Counted from the first letter of the stretch, positions 6,275-15,069 are shown. The stretch is DNA of 23,841 nucleotides from Gammaproteobacteria bacterium (GCA_030599435.1 JAUVNZ010000004.1:1-23841); one strand, 5' to 3'. The notes: generated by a model from the letters alone, not told the origin. A program made the numbers and translations.

Positions 6275-7190
6275 TCTCACCGAGATCGATCGTTTTCTTG
6301 ATGGCTTATGGATGGAGCGGGGCTTGAGCCAGAACACCCTGGCAGCCTATCGTCAGGATTTAACTGGTTTTGCCCTGTGGTTGAGTAACAAGGAGTTAGA
6401 TAAAAAGCGGTCGGCTAAAAAAGATGGCAATGGATTATTGTCAGCGCAGCGAGAAAATTTGCTGGCTTACCTGGCCAGTCGAGTAGAATCTGGTTCTAAA
6501 CCCCGAAGCACAGCGCGATTATTGTCGAGTCTGCGACGTTTTTATCAACACGCATTACGCGAGGGATGGGTTCAAGTTGATCCCAGTGATCGCATTGATG
6601 CCCCCAAAGTAGGTCGCTCTTTGCCCAAGGCGTTAACGGAAGATGAGATTGAATCTCTGATCAATGCGCCTGATGAAAGCACAGCACTGGGTTTACGTGA
6701 CCGGGCAATGCTGGAATTGTTGTATGCCACGGGCTTGCGAGTGTCAGAATTGATTGGCTTGCGTATGCTGCAGGTTAATCTTCGCCAGGGTGTGGTGCGA
6801 ACACTGGGTAAGGGAAATAAGGAACGTCTTGTGCCGATGGGAGAAACCGCAGCCCACTGGGTAGAAAACTATCTGCAAGACGGTCGGCCCGATTTGCTCA
6901 AGGGGCGAGAAAGTGAACATTTGTTTCTGACCCAGCGTGGAGCACCTATGTCGCGCCAGGCTTTTTGGTATGTCATCAAACGACATGCTCAAAGTGCGGG
7001 TATTCATAAAGCTTTATCACCCCATACTCTGCGCCATAGTTTTGCAACGCACTTGCTGAATCACGGTGCCGATTTGCGTGTGGTACAAATGCTTCTTGGG
7101 CACAGTGACTTGTCCACCACACAAATTTATACTCACGTAGCACGGGAACGGCTCAAGAGTTTGCACTCCGAACATCATCCGCGCGGGTAA
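6252..7190 (+). CDS. xerD: Site-specific tyrosine recombinase XerD
   Basis: XerD, with XerC, recombines at dif to resolve chromosome dimers at the FtsK-bearing septum. From the ATG at 6252 the protein has 312 aa (E. coli 298). The N-terminal SAM-like core-binding domain (about 9-100) precedes the catalytic domain. All six catalytic residues are present: R163 (ATGLRVSEL), K187 (GKGNKERLVP), H258 and R261 (SPHTLRHSFATHLL), H284 (LLGHSDLSTTQIYTH) and the nucleophile Y293. The linker DKKRSAKKDGNG (about 50-61) is longer than in E. coli. The frame is open further upstream inside ogt, but similarity begins near VPDLTEIDRFL. A GTG at 6267 with a GAAGG site is an alternative start (307 aa). The overlap with ogt is 8 or 23 nt. 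The region xerD to dsbC is a common gammaproteobacterial order, here with yajQ inserted. Confidence 0.95.
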   Translation: MKVIRVPDLTEIDRFLDGLWMERGLSQNTLAAYRQDLTGFALWLSNKELDKKRSAKKDGNGLLSAQRENLLAYLASRVESGSKPRSTARLLSSLRRFYQHALREGWVQVDPSDRIDAPKVGRSLPKALTEDEIESLINAPDESTALGLRDRAMLELLYATGLRVSELIGLRMLQVNLRQGVVRTLGKGNKERLVPMGETAAHWVENYLQDGRPDLLKGRESEHLFLTQRGAPMSRQAFWYVIKRHAQSAGIHKALSPHTLRHSFATHLLNHGADLRVVQMLLGHSDLSTTQIYTHVARERLKSLHSEHHPRG

Positions 7191-7257
7191 CGTTCTATAA
7201 AAACAGTTTTGTCATCAGTTTTGTAATAGGGCAGGACAGGAAAAGAGAGGTTTTGTT

Positions 7258-7740
7258 ATGCCATCATTCGACGTGGTTTCAGAGGTCGATATGCACGAAT
7301 TATCCAATGCTGTGGATCAGGCTAATCGAGAAGTCGCTACACGATATGATTTCAAAGGTTCAGATGCCAAATTTGAGCAATCAGGCACGGAACTGACCCT
7401 CTCAGGAGGGGGTGATTTTCAATTACAACAAATGATGGATATTTTGCAGAAAAAGATGGTCAAACGGGGTGTGGATATTGGCAGCCTTGACGTGGGTAAG
7501 GTTGAAACCACCAATTTTGTGGCTCGGCAGAAGGTGATGGTGCGCCAGGGAATTGATAAAGAAATGGCGAAAAAAGTCGTTAAGTTAATCAAGGAAACTA
7601 AGCTAAAAGTGCAGTCTTCCATACAGGGAGAGCAGGTGAGAGTGACCGGTAAAAAACGAGATGACCTGCAAAATGTGATGGCTTTTTTGAAAGAACAGAA
7701 ACTTGGATTGCCATTGCAGTACACAAATTTCAGAGACTAG
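7258..7740 (+). CDS. yajQ: YajQ-family nucleotide-binding protein
   Basis: YajQ proteins are small cytoplasmic proteins with two RRM-like folds. A Xanthomonas homologue binds cyclic di-GMP and works with a transcription factor, while the E. coli protein was found to bind tRNA and nucleotides. The 160-aa product matches the family end to end: MPSFDVVSEVDMHELSNAVDQANREVATRYDFKGS (1-35), then LQQMMDILQKKMVKRGVDI, RQGIDKEMAKKVVKLIKE and VRVTGKKRDDLQNVMAFLK, ending LPLQYTNFRD. A GAGAGG site lies 8 nt before the ATG. It is 67 bp after xerD and 67 bp before dsbC, all on one strand. No strong terminator is seen in either gap, so read-through is likely. Its role here cannot be told from context. Confidence 0.95.
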   Translation: MPSFDVVSEVDMHELSNAVDQANREVATRYDFKGSDAKFEQSGTELTLSGGGDFQLQQMMDILQKKMVKRGVDIGSLDVGKVETTNFVARQKVMVRQGIDKEMAKKVVKLIKETKLKVQSSIQGEQVRVTGKKRDDLQNVMAFLKEQKLGLPLQYTNFRD

Positions 7741-7807
7741 TGGTTTCATACACTAAACCATATATTCTAAACACGTTATTAAATTAAGTGTGATCTAGAG
7801 GTAATAA

Positions 7808-8596
7808 ATGTTTAAGCAAAAGTTAAAAGGTGTTGTTATTCTTGGTATGTTCTTTGTAACGATATGGGGATTTAGTATCTCTGTTGTTGCAGACGAAAGC
7901 TCTGATAAAAAGAATGATCTTGCGCAAGTCACGAAAGTGTTAAATGCGTTGATGCCAAATGCAAAGGTCGACAGTATTGCAGACTCTGTGATGCCAGGCA
8001 TATACGAAGCTGTTTTTGGCCCACAGGTTATTTATATTTCAAAAAATGGTCGTTACATCTTAGAGGGCGATCTTTTTGATTTAACTACGCGTACGAATTT
8101 AACAGAGGGTAAACGTCGCGTCGGTCGTGCAAAAGTGGTTAAAAATTTAGACGAAAAAGCTATGGTTGTATTTTCACCAAAGAAAGTTAAATATACTATT
8201 ACCGCTTTTACAGATATCGATTGCGGTTATTGTCGCAAGATGCATAAACAGATGGCGGACTATAACAAGTTAGGAATCGAGTTTCGTTATCTGGCATATC
8301 CTCGTTCAGGTAAAGGTTCACCTTCGTATTTAAAAGCCCTGTCGGTGTGGTGCGCAAAAGATCCTCAGGAGGCGATGAGTTTTGCCAAAGGTGGGGCAAA
8401 ACTTGAACAGATCCAGGCTATTGCACAGGTAAAGGGAAAAGACTGTAAAAACGATATTTTGAATCATATGGCCGCAGCAAGACAGGTGGGTGTTACGGGC
8501 ACTCCTACGTTGGTGTTTGATAATGGTCAGGTAGCTCCTGGTTATGTAGAACCCAAACGTTTGATCCAGATTTTAGATCAGATGAAGAAAAGCTAA
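7808..8596 (+). CDS. dsbC: Periplasmic disulfide isomerase DsbC
   Basis: DsbC is a periplasmic dimer that shuffles wrong disulfides and is kept reduced by DsbD. The 262-aa precursor has a signal peptide (basic KQKLK, then hydrophobic 8-26, probable cut after VVA at 28). The N-terminal dimerisation domain has VDSIADSVMPGIYEAVFGPQVIYIS and YILEGDLFDL. The thioredoxin-fold domain carries the active site C139-GY-C142 and the cis-proline loop T232-P233. C182 and C213 probably form the second, structural disulfide. CGYC is the usual DsbC dipeptide. An AGAGGT site lies 6 nt before the ATG. A strong hairpin follows, ending the ogt-xerD-yajQ-dsbC run. In E. coli dsbC is next to xerD and recJ; here recJ is absent. 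Confidence 0.95.
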   Translation: MFKQKLKGVVILGMFFVTIWGFSISVVADESSDKKNDLAQVTKVLNALMPNAKVDSIADSVMPGIYEAVFGPQVIYISKNGRYILEGDLFDLTTRTNLTEGKRRVGRAKVVKNLDEKAMVVFSPKKVKYTITAFTDIDCGYCRKMHKQMADYNKLGIEFRYLAYPRSGKGSPSYLKALSVWCAKDPQEAMSFAKGGAKLEQIQAIAQVKGKDCKNDILNHMAAARQVGVTGTPTLVFDNGQVAPGYVEPKRLIQILDQMKKS

Positions 8597-8620
8597 ATCA
8601 GGCTCAAATATTAACCATTT

Positions 8621-8657
8621 TAAGGCGCCAACAATGTTGTTGGCGCCTTATTTCTTT
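8621..8657 (+). terminator. Strong terminator after dsbC
   Basis: A perfect 13-bp stem (8621-8633 with 8638-8650, core GGCGCC) with the 4-nt loop ATGT begins 24 bp after the dsbC stop. It is followed by a T-rich stretch (TTTCTTTAT). The perfect stem should end transcription and isolates the next gene pair. Confidence 0.85.
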
Positions 8658-8765
8658 ATATCTTCTTGTTTCTTATAGATTTCCATTGTTGGTCATTGTG
8701 AACTGTAGTTGCGCACTATAGCGGTGGAACCTCAATAGTGTTTTGACGTTTTAGCTAAACGGGTT

Positions 8766-8805
8766 ATACCGACACATAATAATTGTGATTTGGTCGGTGT
8801 TTTTT
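8766..8805 (+). terminator. Hairpin with T-run in the leader of the membrane/VWA pair
   Basis: ATACCGAC (8766-8773) pairs with GTCGGTGT (8793-8800) with one T-G wobble. A small inner CACA/TGTG stem (8773-8776 with 8784-8787) is an alternative. A six-T run (8800-8805) overlaps the end of the stem. This is a terminator by form. Because dsbC already has one upstream, it may end a short RNA of about 100 nt or act as an attenuator for the gene at 8896. Confidence 0.5.
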
Positions 8806-8895
8806 CTCATTTGTTGTCCTATAACATGGTTGCAGGAAGCGTGTGTTCCATTGATGCGTTTGCCCGCAGTATTTTGTTAAAACTAGGAGGTCAGC

Positions 8896-10350
8896 ATGTC
8901 GTTCATGGATATCTATATGATAGTGCCCAGTGCTTTTGCGTCAGGCATGATTTGGTTCGTGCTAATGGCAGTATTTTTATACATTGCCAGAGAACCAGCA
9001 CACAAGGCTATCACTTCATTTAGTCGAGTTGTGCACAACGGCATGAGGTTTTCCGCTAGGGCGGTGGCACGTTCAGAGCAGCGTATGTTGCAGCGTAATA
9101 AGGATGTATTGCTGGCACAGGGGCGCGAAGCATCAGAACGCATAATTAGTCGCGAGTTTGAGCGAATCGATGCTGCCGTGCGTCGTGATCTTGCTGAGCA
9201 TCCAGCATTGCAGAGACGTTTAAGCGAAGAAATCACCCACATCGATGAAGATTATCAGGCCAGTGCTGAAGTGCCTCCGGCGCCACCTGGCTGGATTGCG
9301 GCTGTGGAAGCCGTTGCCAAAATCCCAGCGAGTGGTGACCCCGTTGTTAGTAATATCCTTGAGGATATTCATGGCTCACTGGAAAAAGCCAGTGATGACG
9401 CGATGGAGCATTGTCGTGAGTCCAGTCGTAAACGCCATAAAATTCTTAATAAGATGATGCCTTACTGGCGCAAGGTCGATAAAGATTTGAAAAAAGTTGA
9501 TAAAAATATGGAAAGCTTATTAAAACGCAGTAAGGCTATTGATCGTCACATGGATGAGTACGAAGATATTTCAAAAAAGACTGATCACGCGATTCGTATG
9601 TTGTCTTCATCATCTATGACCCAATTTTTTATTTCAGGATTTGTTTTGGCAATAGCGATTGGTGGTGCGGTTATTAACTTCAATTTAATTGCTACACCTA
9701 TGTCAGAAATGGTGGGTGGCACTGCTCGCATCATGGGTTTCCCCATTGCGAATATTGCAGCCATGGTGATTATTCTGGTTGAAATCGCGATGGGTTTGTT
9801 TTTGATGGAGGCCCTGCGGATAACGCGTTTGTTTCCCGTTATCGGCGCTCTGGATGATAAGCTGCGACGAGTAATTCTGTGGTCAGCCTTCATATTTTTA
9901 TTCTCGCTTGCAGGTATCGAAGCCGGCCTCGCTTACATGCGCGAACTTTTGATGCAGGACGCCGCAGCAACTCGCGCATTACTGAGAGCTGATGGTGCTA
10001 CTGAGATTGTTCAGAATTCTCATTTATGGATAACAACGGCGGCACAAATGGGTATGGGTTTCATTCTGCCATTTGCCTTGACCTTTGTAGCAATACCGCT
10101 TGAGTCATTTGTACACTCCATGCGCACGGTGTTGGGCGTGGTGGCTGTTTCCTTCCTTCGGTCTCTTGTGTGGTTGCTGCGATTAATTGGTACTTCCGTC
10201 CGGTTTTCAGGCCGTATGCTAATAAATGTTTATGACCTGCTTATTTTCGCCCCATTGTGGTTGGAGCAGGTAATAAAAACAAAATCTGGCAAAAGTTCGA
10301 ATGACGTAAACCATCATAATGATGGAACATTGATGAGTGGGGAATTGTAA
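8896..10350 (+). CDS. Polytopic membrane protein with long helical soluble domain, function unknown
   Basis: I do not recognise this 484-aa protein. It has one N-terminal membrane segment (about 9-31), then about 210 residues of highly charged, mostly helical sequence (32-240). That region includes R/E-rich heptad-like stretches (60-120) and a KVDKDLKKVDKNMESLLKRSK segment (193-213) that look like coiled coil, with a proline-rich break (AEVPPAPPGW, 124-133). Five or six membrane segments follow (about 244-266, 281-306, 327-347, 377-401, 411-432 and perhaps 442-458). The positive flank after the first segment (ARE..HK..) suggests the helical domain is cytoplasmic. A perfect AGGAGGT lies 4 nt before the ATG, so translation should be strong. 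The stop is 1 nt from the next gene, a VWA lipoprotein, so the two are probably co-translated partners. A link to envelope stress or complex assembly is only an inference. Confidence 0.85.
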   Translation: MSFMDIYMIVPSAFASGMIWFVLMAVFLYIAREPAHKAITSFSRVVHNGMRFSARAVARSEQRMLQRNKDVLLAQGREASERIISREFERIDAAVRRDLAEHPALQRRLSEEITHIDEDYQASAEVPPAPPGWIAAVEAVAKIPASGDPVVSNILEDIHGSLEKASDDAMEHCRESSRKRHKILNKMMPYWRKVDKDLKKVDKNMESLLKRSKAIDRHMDEYEDISKKTDHAIRMLSSSSMTQFFISGFVLAIAIGGAVINFNLIATPMSEMVGGTARIMGFPIANIAAMVIILVEIAMGLFLMEALRITRLFPVIGALDDKLRRVILWSAFIFLFSLAGIEAGLAYMRELLMQDAAATRALLRADGATEIVQNSHLWITTAAQMGMGFILPFALTFVAIPLESFVHSMRTVLGVVAVSFLRSLVWLLRLIGTSVRFSGRMLINVYDLLIFAPLWLEQVIKTKSGKSSNDVNHHNDGTLMSGEL

Positions 10351-10351
10351 A

Positions 10352-11017
10352 ATGGAAAAGTATACGAGATTAATTTTACTTTTATTGTTAGCAGTAGTTA
10401 TTTTACCGGGTTGTTCGTCAGAAAAATCGATACCACCGACACGTGGTGTTTATATGTTAATGGATACTTCGGGCACCTATACGAAGGAGCTTGAGCAGGC
10501 CCAGCGAGTGATAAATTTTACTTTGTCTGACCTGAAGCCAGGTGATTCTTTTGCAGTGGCACGGATTGATACGGGTAGTTTTAGTGAGAAAGATATTATC
10601 ACCAAAGTCACTTTTGATGATCGTCCAAGTGCAAGTAATGAACAAAAGCGTGTTTTTCAGGCAAATATTAATAATTTCCTAAAAAAGGTCAAAGGAAGTT
10701 CGCACACAGATATTACTGGTGGCATTTTACAGGCTATTGAGTATTTAAACGAAACTGGTGCAGGGCACAAAATCATTCTGGTCTTTTCTGACCTTAAGGA
10801 AGAACTCCGTGAAGGTTATGTCAGAGAGGGCATCGCATTGCCACTGAGTGGTTACAAAGTTATAGCGTTGAATGTGACGAAGCTACGAGCTGACAATATT
10901 GATCCGCGCAAATACCTTAATCGTGTGGATGGCTGGAAGCAGCGCGTCGAATCAGGTGGCGGCGAATGGAAAGTCGTCAATGATCTTGAGCGCCTGGAAA
11001 TGATGTTGGCCATCTAA
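10352..11017 (+). CDS. Lipoprotein with von Willebrand factor A domain
   Basis: The 221-aa precursor has a lipoprotein signal (MEKYTRLI, a leucine/valine-rich core 7-18, lipobox LPGC with C21). The mature N terminus would be CSSEKS; residues SS at +2/+3 favour the outer membrane. The rest is one VWA fold: RGVYMLMDTSGTYT with a MIDAS-type D38-x-S40-x-T42, T119/D120 (HTDITGG, third MIDAS loop), D147 (VFSDLKEE) and helices ending DGWKQRVESGGGEW. So the metal-dependent adhesion site looks complete. VWA domains bind protein partners through a metal ion. I start at the ATG at 10352 (GGGGA about 8 nt upstream), 1 nt after the stop of the membrane gene, not at the GTG at 10337. The tight coupling suggests the pair forms one complex. 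The specific function is unknown. Confidence 0.9.
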   Translation: MEKYTRLILLLLLAVVILPGCSSEKSIPPTRGVYMLMDTSGTYTKELEQAQRVINFTLSDLKPGDSFAVARIDTGSFSEKDIITKVTFDDRPSASNEQKRVFQANINNFLKKVKGSSHTDITGGILQAIEYLNETGAGHKIILVFSDLKEELREGYVREGIALPLSGYKVIALNVTKLRADNIDPRKYLNRVDGWKQRVESGGGEWKVVNDLERLEMMLAI

Positions 11018-11069
11018 CGGCTGAACTTTTTTGATGGGGTAGTCGTTAGTATGGTTGTTATACCAGTTG

Positions 11070-14000
11070 TCAGGTTTGTATCGGCACTAATTGTAGTTTA
11101 TGTGTTAATAACAAAAATCCACGTACAGTTTTGTCTGGCCATAATTGTTTCGCTCCCTGGCAATACAGATTTATCTGAGGACGATAAGTTTCTACGAGTG
11201 TAGCTGTTTGTTCAGGCGTAGTCAGGCGGTGAGTTTTGTAGTCGATAATAAATACTTCGTTTTCCTTGATAACCACACGGTCTATGATTCCATAAACCAT
11301 TTGTTCTGTTTTTTCCTTTGTCTGCACGTACTGAACAGGCGCTTCATTGTAGGCGGACAGGTATTGGTCGGCTTCAAAAAAATGTGAGAACTCTGGGTGG
11401 CTAAATACGGCCTGCGCTTCCTTAAGCCATTGGTTAAGCTCCCTGGTAAAGGCTGTCACAGCTTCTTTTCCTTGATAGCTTATTCCAAGCTCATTGCTGA
11501 TTCGTTTTAGTAGTGTTTCGTCGCCACTTTCTCTGTTGTCATCTCCACACAATATTTGTAAACAGCGATGTATAAAAATACCGCGTGTTCGAGATTCATT
11601 TGGGAATAATATTGATTCTTGTTTTTGATTATCAGGCGATAATTGTTTAAGAGGTCTTTCATGATAGCTTGGGGCGATAATGATTTCTCGTTCCCGCGTT
11701 GGGAGAGGCTTGCTAAGCAAAGGGTCAATGTTGGTTGGTGGTGCGTCTACCTTTGAAACTATCACACTCGTTTCAGGATAGTTGCCGGATTCAACAATCA
11801 CTGAATTATCCAGGCTGGTTTCGTGGTATTGGTCTGTAATCAACCCATACCAGCCTAAATCGTTAGCTTTCTTAGGGCGGCATCCAGAAATAAAGAGCAA
11901 CTGCTTAGCGCGAGTGACGGCAACATACAGTAAGTTGGCATTTTCGCATGTCTCAGCCCGTGCATTTCGGTCAAGGACTGATTTTGTGAAATCATCAAGG
12001 TTTTCTTTTTTTCCAGTTAATAAAATACTCTCTGGACGTTCGGACTGAGTAGGCCAATCCACAATTGCCTGGTAGGCATTTTTGTTTTGACCTGAGGTGG
12101 TTGCATCTGCCAAAAATATAACGGGTGCTTCCAGTCCTTTAGAGGCATGAATGGTCATGATTCTAACTTGTGAATCAGACTGCATCGGTGTGCCTTCATC
12201 TGGAGCATCATGTTCCTGTTGCCGAAGTAATTTTAGCCGCGCTACAAAACGGCCAATCGTTGGGTAACGTCCACTATCTACTTCCAGTGCAAGCTCAATA
12301 AAACGAGTCAGGTTGGCCGCAACGCGATGCTGCAAATGTGGTGGATAGGCTGCATGATAACGATTCATTACATCACCATCAGAGTAAATGTGGTCGAGCA
12401 AATCATGTACTGGCATTTTCCCTGCTAGCTCCTGCCATTTCACTAGTAGGGTATATGCACGGGTTAACGCAGAATTAGATGGTTCAATACTATTTTCTTT
12501 TGATGCAAGTACGGACAATCTCTGCATCCAGCTGCCATCTTTTTCCTGGGCAAGTCTGATCAGGTCTTCATGACTGCAATTAAACAAAGGAGAACGTAAC
12601 AAGCTGGCTAAGGCTAAATTGTTGAAAGGGGCAATTAGCAATTCCAGTAGATAAACAAGATCGCGAGCTTCCTGGCTTTCTAACAAAGCGCCACGATTAG
12701 CACCAATATAGGGGATTTTGAGTTCACGTAACGCTTGTTCGTAATCAGCAGCATGGGTGCGATTGCGTACTAAAATAATTATGTCGTTGTAATCGATCGG
12801 ACGTGCAGACCCGGCAGCACCAATAAGTGTTTCATCTTTTATCATTTCCCGAATACGCTCTGCAATCAAACGACCTTCTTCCAGATGTCGCTGGTCCAGC
12901 TCGATGATTCGGGGGCTTTGTAAAGGATTTCGTAAATCAAATAGGGTATCAACAGCATCATCATCTGGATCGCTGTCTTGCTCGGGATTTTGTTCAAGGT
13001 CTTGTTCAGAGACCTGTTCAATAAGAGGAAGAAGCTCCACACGTCCCCATAAATCAGGATGGTGGGTTGTATGTATTGAAAATTGTGTCAACTGTTCATG
13101 TAAGGGCCCATTACCAAAAACCTGGTTGACGAATTTCATGATGGCATCGGCAGATCGCCAGGAAACATCCAGAGGTTGTGAAACAGCGTGTAAATTTGAT
13201 TTCAACCAGGATTGAGCTGTATCAAACAGTTCTGGATCTGCGCGACGAAAACGATAAATGGATTGCTTGTTATCGCCTACCAGAAAAACGCTGCGTCCAC
13301 GTTCATCTTCACCAGCGGCCAGTTCTTGTAACAACGGCAGTATCAAGCGCCACTGGGTTGGATTGGTATCCTGGAATTCATCTACAAGGAGATGATCGAT
13401 ACGTTGATCGAGTTTGTATTGAATCCAGTGAACATTGTCACCCTGGTTTAATAATAAATAGGCACGCCATTCCAGATCTGAGAAATCAAGTAAACGTTGT
13501 TCAGCTTTCAGAAGTTGGAAGTGCTTCAGTAATTGGTTACCCGCGTTATACCATGCGATATTCCGTCGTAAAGCCTCCTGAGCAAAAATTATTTTTCGTG
13601 TTCCTTCAATGACAGAACAAACAAGATCATGTATTTCCAGAAATCGTTGTTGTCCAGCTTCGCCCATAGATTTTGCTTGTGCTTTACTTTCTTTACGTTT
13701 TTGCGGTTCACCTTTTTGGGTTAGAAATGATTTTTTGATAGCCTGGAAACGATCGAATCCATCGTTAGAAGACTCCTGGGCAATCGATAGCATTTCCAGT
13801 GCTTGATCATTTTTCTTACCTGGATGTTTCTGGAGTAATGAAACAAATTCTTTTAATGAATCAAGTATTGAAAGCGAGAAAAACTCCGCTTCGGGTTTGT
13901 CGCTAAGTGAAACGTTGAGCTGGGAAGAGAGAGTTTCTATAGCAAACAGTAAAGGGTCGTTGTTTTCTTTTCCTTGTATATCCGCCTGTTGTTCAGGCTC

Positions 14001-14636
14001 TTTTTCAGTAAAGGCCCACCAGTCACTACGGTGATCAAGGAAGCTGTTTAAAGCTGTGATGGTATTTGCTAAACCCCCGCAGGATTCAAGTAATATTTCC
14101 ATCGCCTGTGATATGTCGCTATTGGGTTTATTGCTGGCATCGGTAGATAAGGCATTCCAGGCAATTTTTCTTTCGTCTGCGGTAGTTTCCAGCAGTTCAA
14201 AGCCCGGTGCGATGTCCGCTTCTAGTGGAAAACGACGTAATATATCCTGACAAAAAGAATGGAAGGTGGTGGTGCGGACAGTGTGTGGATTACTGAGTAG
14301 AGTTTCGTAAAGTGTTCGTGCGTGTTGAAGTGATTCTTCGTCAGTCGCTGCACCCATTTCAGACAGTTGATTAATGAGTTCCTGTTCTGAACATTGAGCC
14401 ATGTCGAGCAAACGAGCATTCAGGCGTGTTTGCATTTCTGCAGCTGCTTTGCGTGTAAAGGTAACGGCAAGTATGCCGTCGGGCCTGGTGCCAGAAAGCA
14501 ATAGTCGAATTAGACGGGTAACCAGAAGCCAGGTTTTGCCAGTTCCCGCTGATGCGCTAACCGAGGCACTAACACGAGGATTTGTAGAGGGTAATTTTTT
14601 TGTTTTGCTTGTTTCGAGAGTGGCTGTTTTTGACAT
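11070..14636 (-). CDS. addA: AddA-like helicase-nuclease (UvrD superfamily with RecB-type nuclease)
   Basis: AddA is the 3'-5' helicase-nuclease subunit of AddAB, which processes double-strand breaks for RecA. The 1188-aa protein shows superfamily 1 helicase motifs in order: Walker A SASAGTGKTW (about 27-36), AVTFTRKAAAEM, DEFQDT (about 418), VGDNKQSIYRFRR (about 450), IMTIHASKGLEAP (about 824) and LLYVAVTRAKQLL (about 899). Its C-terminal PD-(D/E)XK nuclease has GIIDRV (about 1115) and IIDYKTH (about 1130), both key acidic sites intact. AddB lies upstream on the same strand, as in proteobacterial addBA. Helicase plus nuclease in one chain excludes UvrD and Rep; RecB is possible by domain content, but an AddB-type partner and no recC or recD nearby favour AddA. 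I start at ATG 14636; a TTG 7 codons earlier is possible. Neither has a good ribosome site. Confidence 0.88.
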   Translation of the reverse strand: MSKTATLETSKTKKLPSTNPRVSASVSASAGTGKTWLLVTRLIRLLLSGTRPDGILAVTFTRKAAAEMQTRLNARLLDMAQCSEQELINQLSEMGAATDEESLQHARTLYETLLSNPHTVRTTTFHSFCQDILRRFPLEADIAPGFELLETTADERKIAWNALSTDASNKPNSDISQAMEILLESCGGLANTITALNSFLDHRSDWWAFTEKEPEQQADIQGKENNDPLLFAIETLSSQLNVSLSDKPEAEFFSLSILDSLKEFVSLLQKHPGKKNDQALEMLSIAQESSNDGFDRFQAIKKSFLTQKGEPQKRKESKAQAKSMGEAGQQRFLEIHDLVCSVIEGTRKIIFAQEALRRNIAWYNAGNQLLKHFQLLKAEQRLLDFSDLEWRAYLLLNQGDNVHWIQYKLDQRIDHLLVDEFQDTNPTQWRLILPLLQELAAGEDERGRSVFLVGDNKQSIYRFRRADPELFDTAQSWLKSNLHAVSQPLDVSWRSADAIMKFVNQVFGNGPLHEQLTQFSIHTTHHPDLWGRVELLPLIEQVSEQDLEQNPEQDSDPDDDAVDTLFDLRNPLQSPRIIELDQRHLEEGRLIAERIREMIKDETLIGAAGSARPIDYNDIIILVRNRTHAADYEQALRELKIPYIGANRGALLESQEARDLVYLLELLIAPFNNLALASLLRSPLFNCSHEDLIRLAQEKDGSWMQRLSVLASKENSIEPSNSALTRAYTLLVKWQELAGKMPVHDLLDHIYSDGDVMNRYHAAYPPHLQHRVAANLTRFIELALEVDSGRYPTIGRFVARLKLLRQQEHDAPDEGTPMQSDSQVRIMTIHASKGLEAPVIFLADATTSGQNKNAYQAIVDWPTQSERPESILLTGKKENLDDFTKSVLDRNARAETCENANLLYVAVTRAKQLLFISGCRPKKANDLGWYGLITDQYHETSLDNSVIVESGNYPETSVIVSKVDAPPTNIDPLLSKPLPTREREIIIAPSYHERPLKQLSPDNQKQESILFPNESRTRGIFIHRCLQILCGDDNRESGDETLLKRISNELGISYQGKEAVTAFTRELNQWLKEAQAVFSHPEFSHFFEADQYLSAYNEAPVQYVQTKEKTEQMVYGIIDRVVIKENEVFIIDYKTHRLTTPEQTATLVETYRPQINLYCQGAKQLWPDKTVRGFLLLTHKLQLVPIQT

Positions 14637-14841
14637 AGCTGTGTACTTTACCAGCAACAGCCGTTAAGGGGGGAGTTGGAGGATTTTGCCTAATTTGGAG
14701 GAGTGTTAGGTAAAATTTTGAAAAATGTTTAAAAAATTTACAGTTTTATATATATAGGTTTTAGTGATTTTTATATAAGTTTCGTTTGTATGACGTTGTT
14801 TATAGGGAGGAAAAAAGGATTTATAACCTCTAAAAACCCAA

Positions 14842-14895
14842 TAAAGTGTATGTAAAATAACACTTTAGCGTACTTGCCAGAGCTTATTGCTCTGG
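14842..14895. repeat. Two adjacent inverted repeats
   Basis: Stem one is 8 bp (14842-14849/14860-14867) with a 10-nt loop. Stem two is 7 bp (14877-14883/14889-14895) with a 5-nt loop. They lie 9 bp apart. Neither is followed by a good T-run on either strand, although TTATTGGGTTTTTAG follows the first on the minus strand. They could belong to a small RNA or an untranslated leader of addA. Confidence 0.4.
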
Positions 14896-14922
14896 TATTA
14901 TGTACCCAGATTCCAGTTTTGA

Positions 14923-14954
14923 TATGTATTACATGACTCAGGTTATGTATTACA
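14923..14954. repeat. Direct repeat TATGTATTACA, period 21
   Basis: The exact 11-bp copies at 14923-14933 and 14944-14954 are 21 bp apart, two helical turns. They flank TGACTCA (14934-14940). Copies spaced by whole turns are typical of binding sites on one DNA face, so this could be an operator for the addA promoter (inference). Confidence 0.45.
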
Positions 14955-15041
14955 GAACAAATCATGGAAGACCTCACGGACGACCTTAGGATTATTGGTC
15001 AAAGGAATGATGCAGTCAGGATTGGCTGGTATGGAGGTAAA

Positions 15042-15069
15042 GAAGGCGACCACGGGACGGGTCGCCTTC
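15042..15069 (-). terminator. Probable terminator of addB
   Basis: GAAGGCGACC (15042-15051) pairs perfectly with GGTCGCCTTC (15060-15069) around an 8-nt loop. It lies 38 bp past the addB stop. Read on the minus strand it is followed by TTTACC, a short T-run. It would separate the addB and addA transcripts. Confidence 0.5.

Noticed and set aside
7741..7760. TGGTTT/AAACCA hairpin after yajQ
   Set aside because: The stem is short and A/T-rich with no T-run; it is not a convincing terminator.
10337..10351. GTG start for the VWA lipoprotein
   Set aside because: It overlaps the membrane gene. The ATG at 10352 has a well-placed GGGGA and gives a normal lipoprotein signal.
11014..11049. Inverted repeat CTAACGGCT/AGTCGTTAG at the end of the VWA gene
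   Set aside because: It has a wobble, an 18-nt loop and no T-run on either strand, so I do not call a terminator.
13178..13612. A 144-codon open frame on the plus strand inside addA
   Set aside because: It is antisense to conserved helicase motifs II and III and shows no protein-like pattern.
14637..14657. TTG start for addA giving seven more residues
   Set aside because: It has no ribosome site and no similarity; the ATG at 14636 is simpler. Not firmly excluded.
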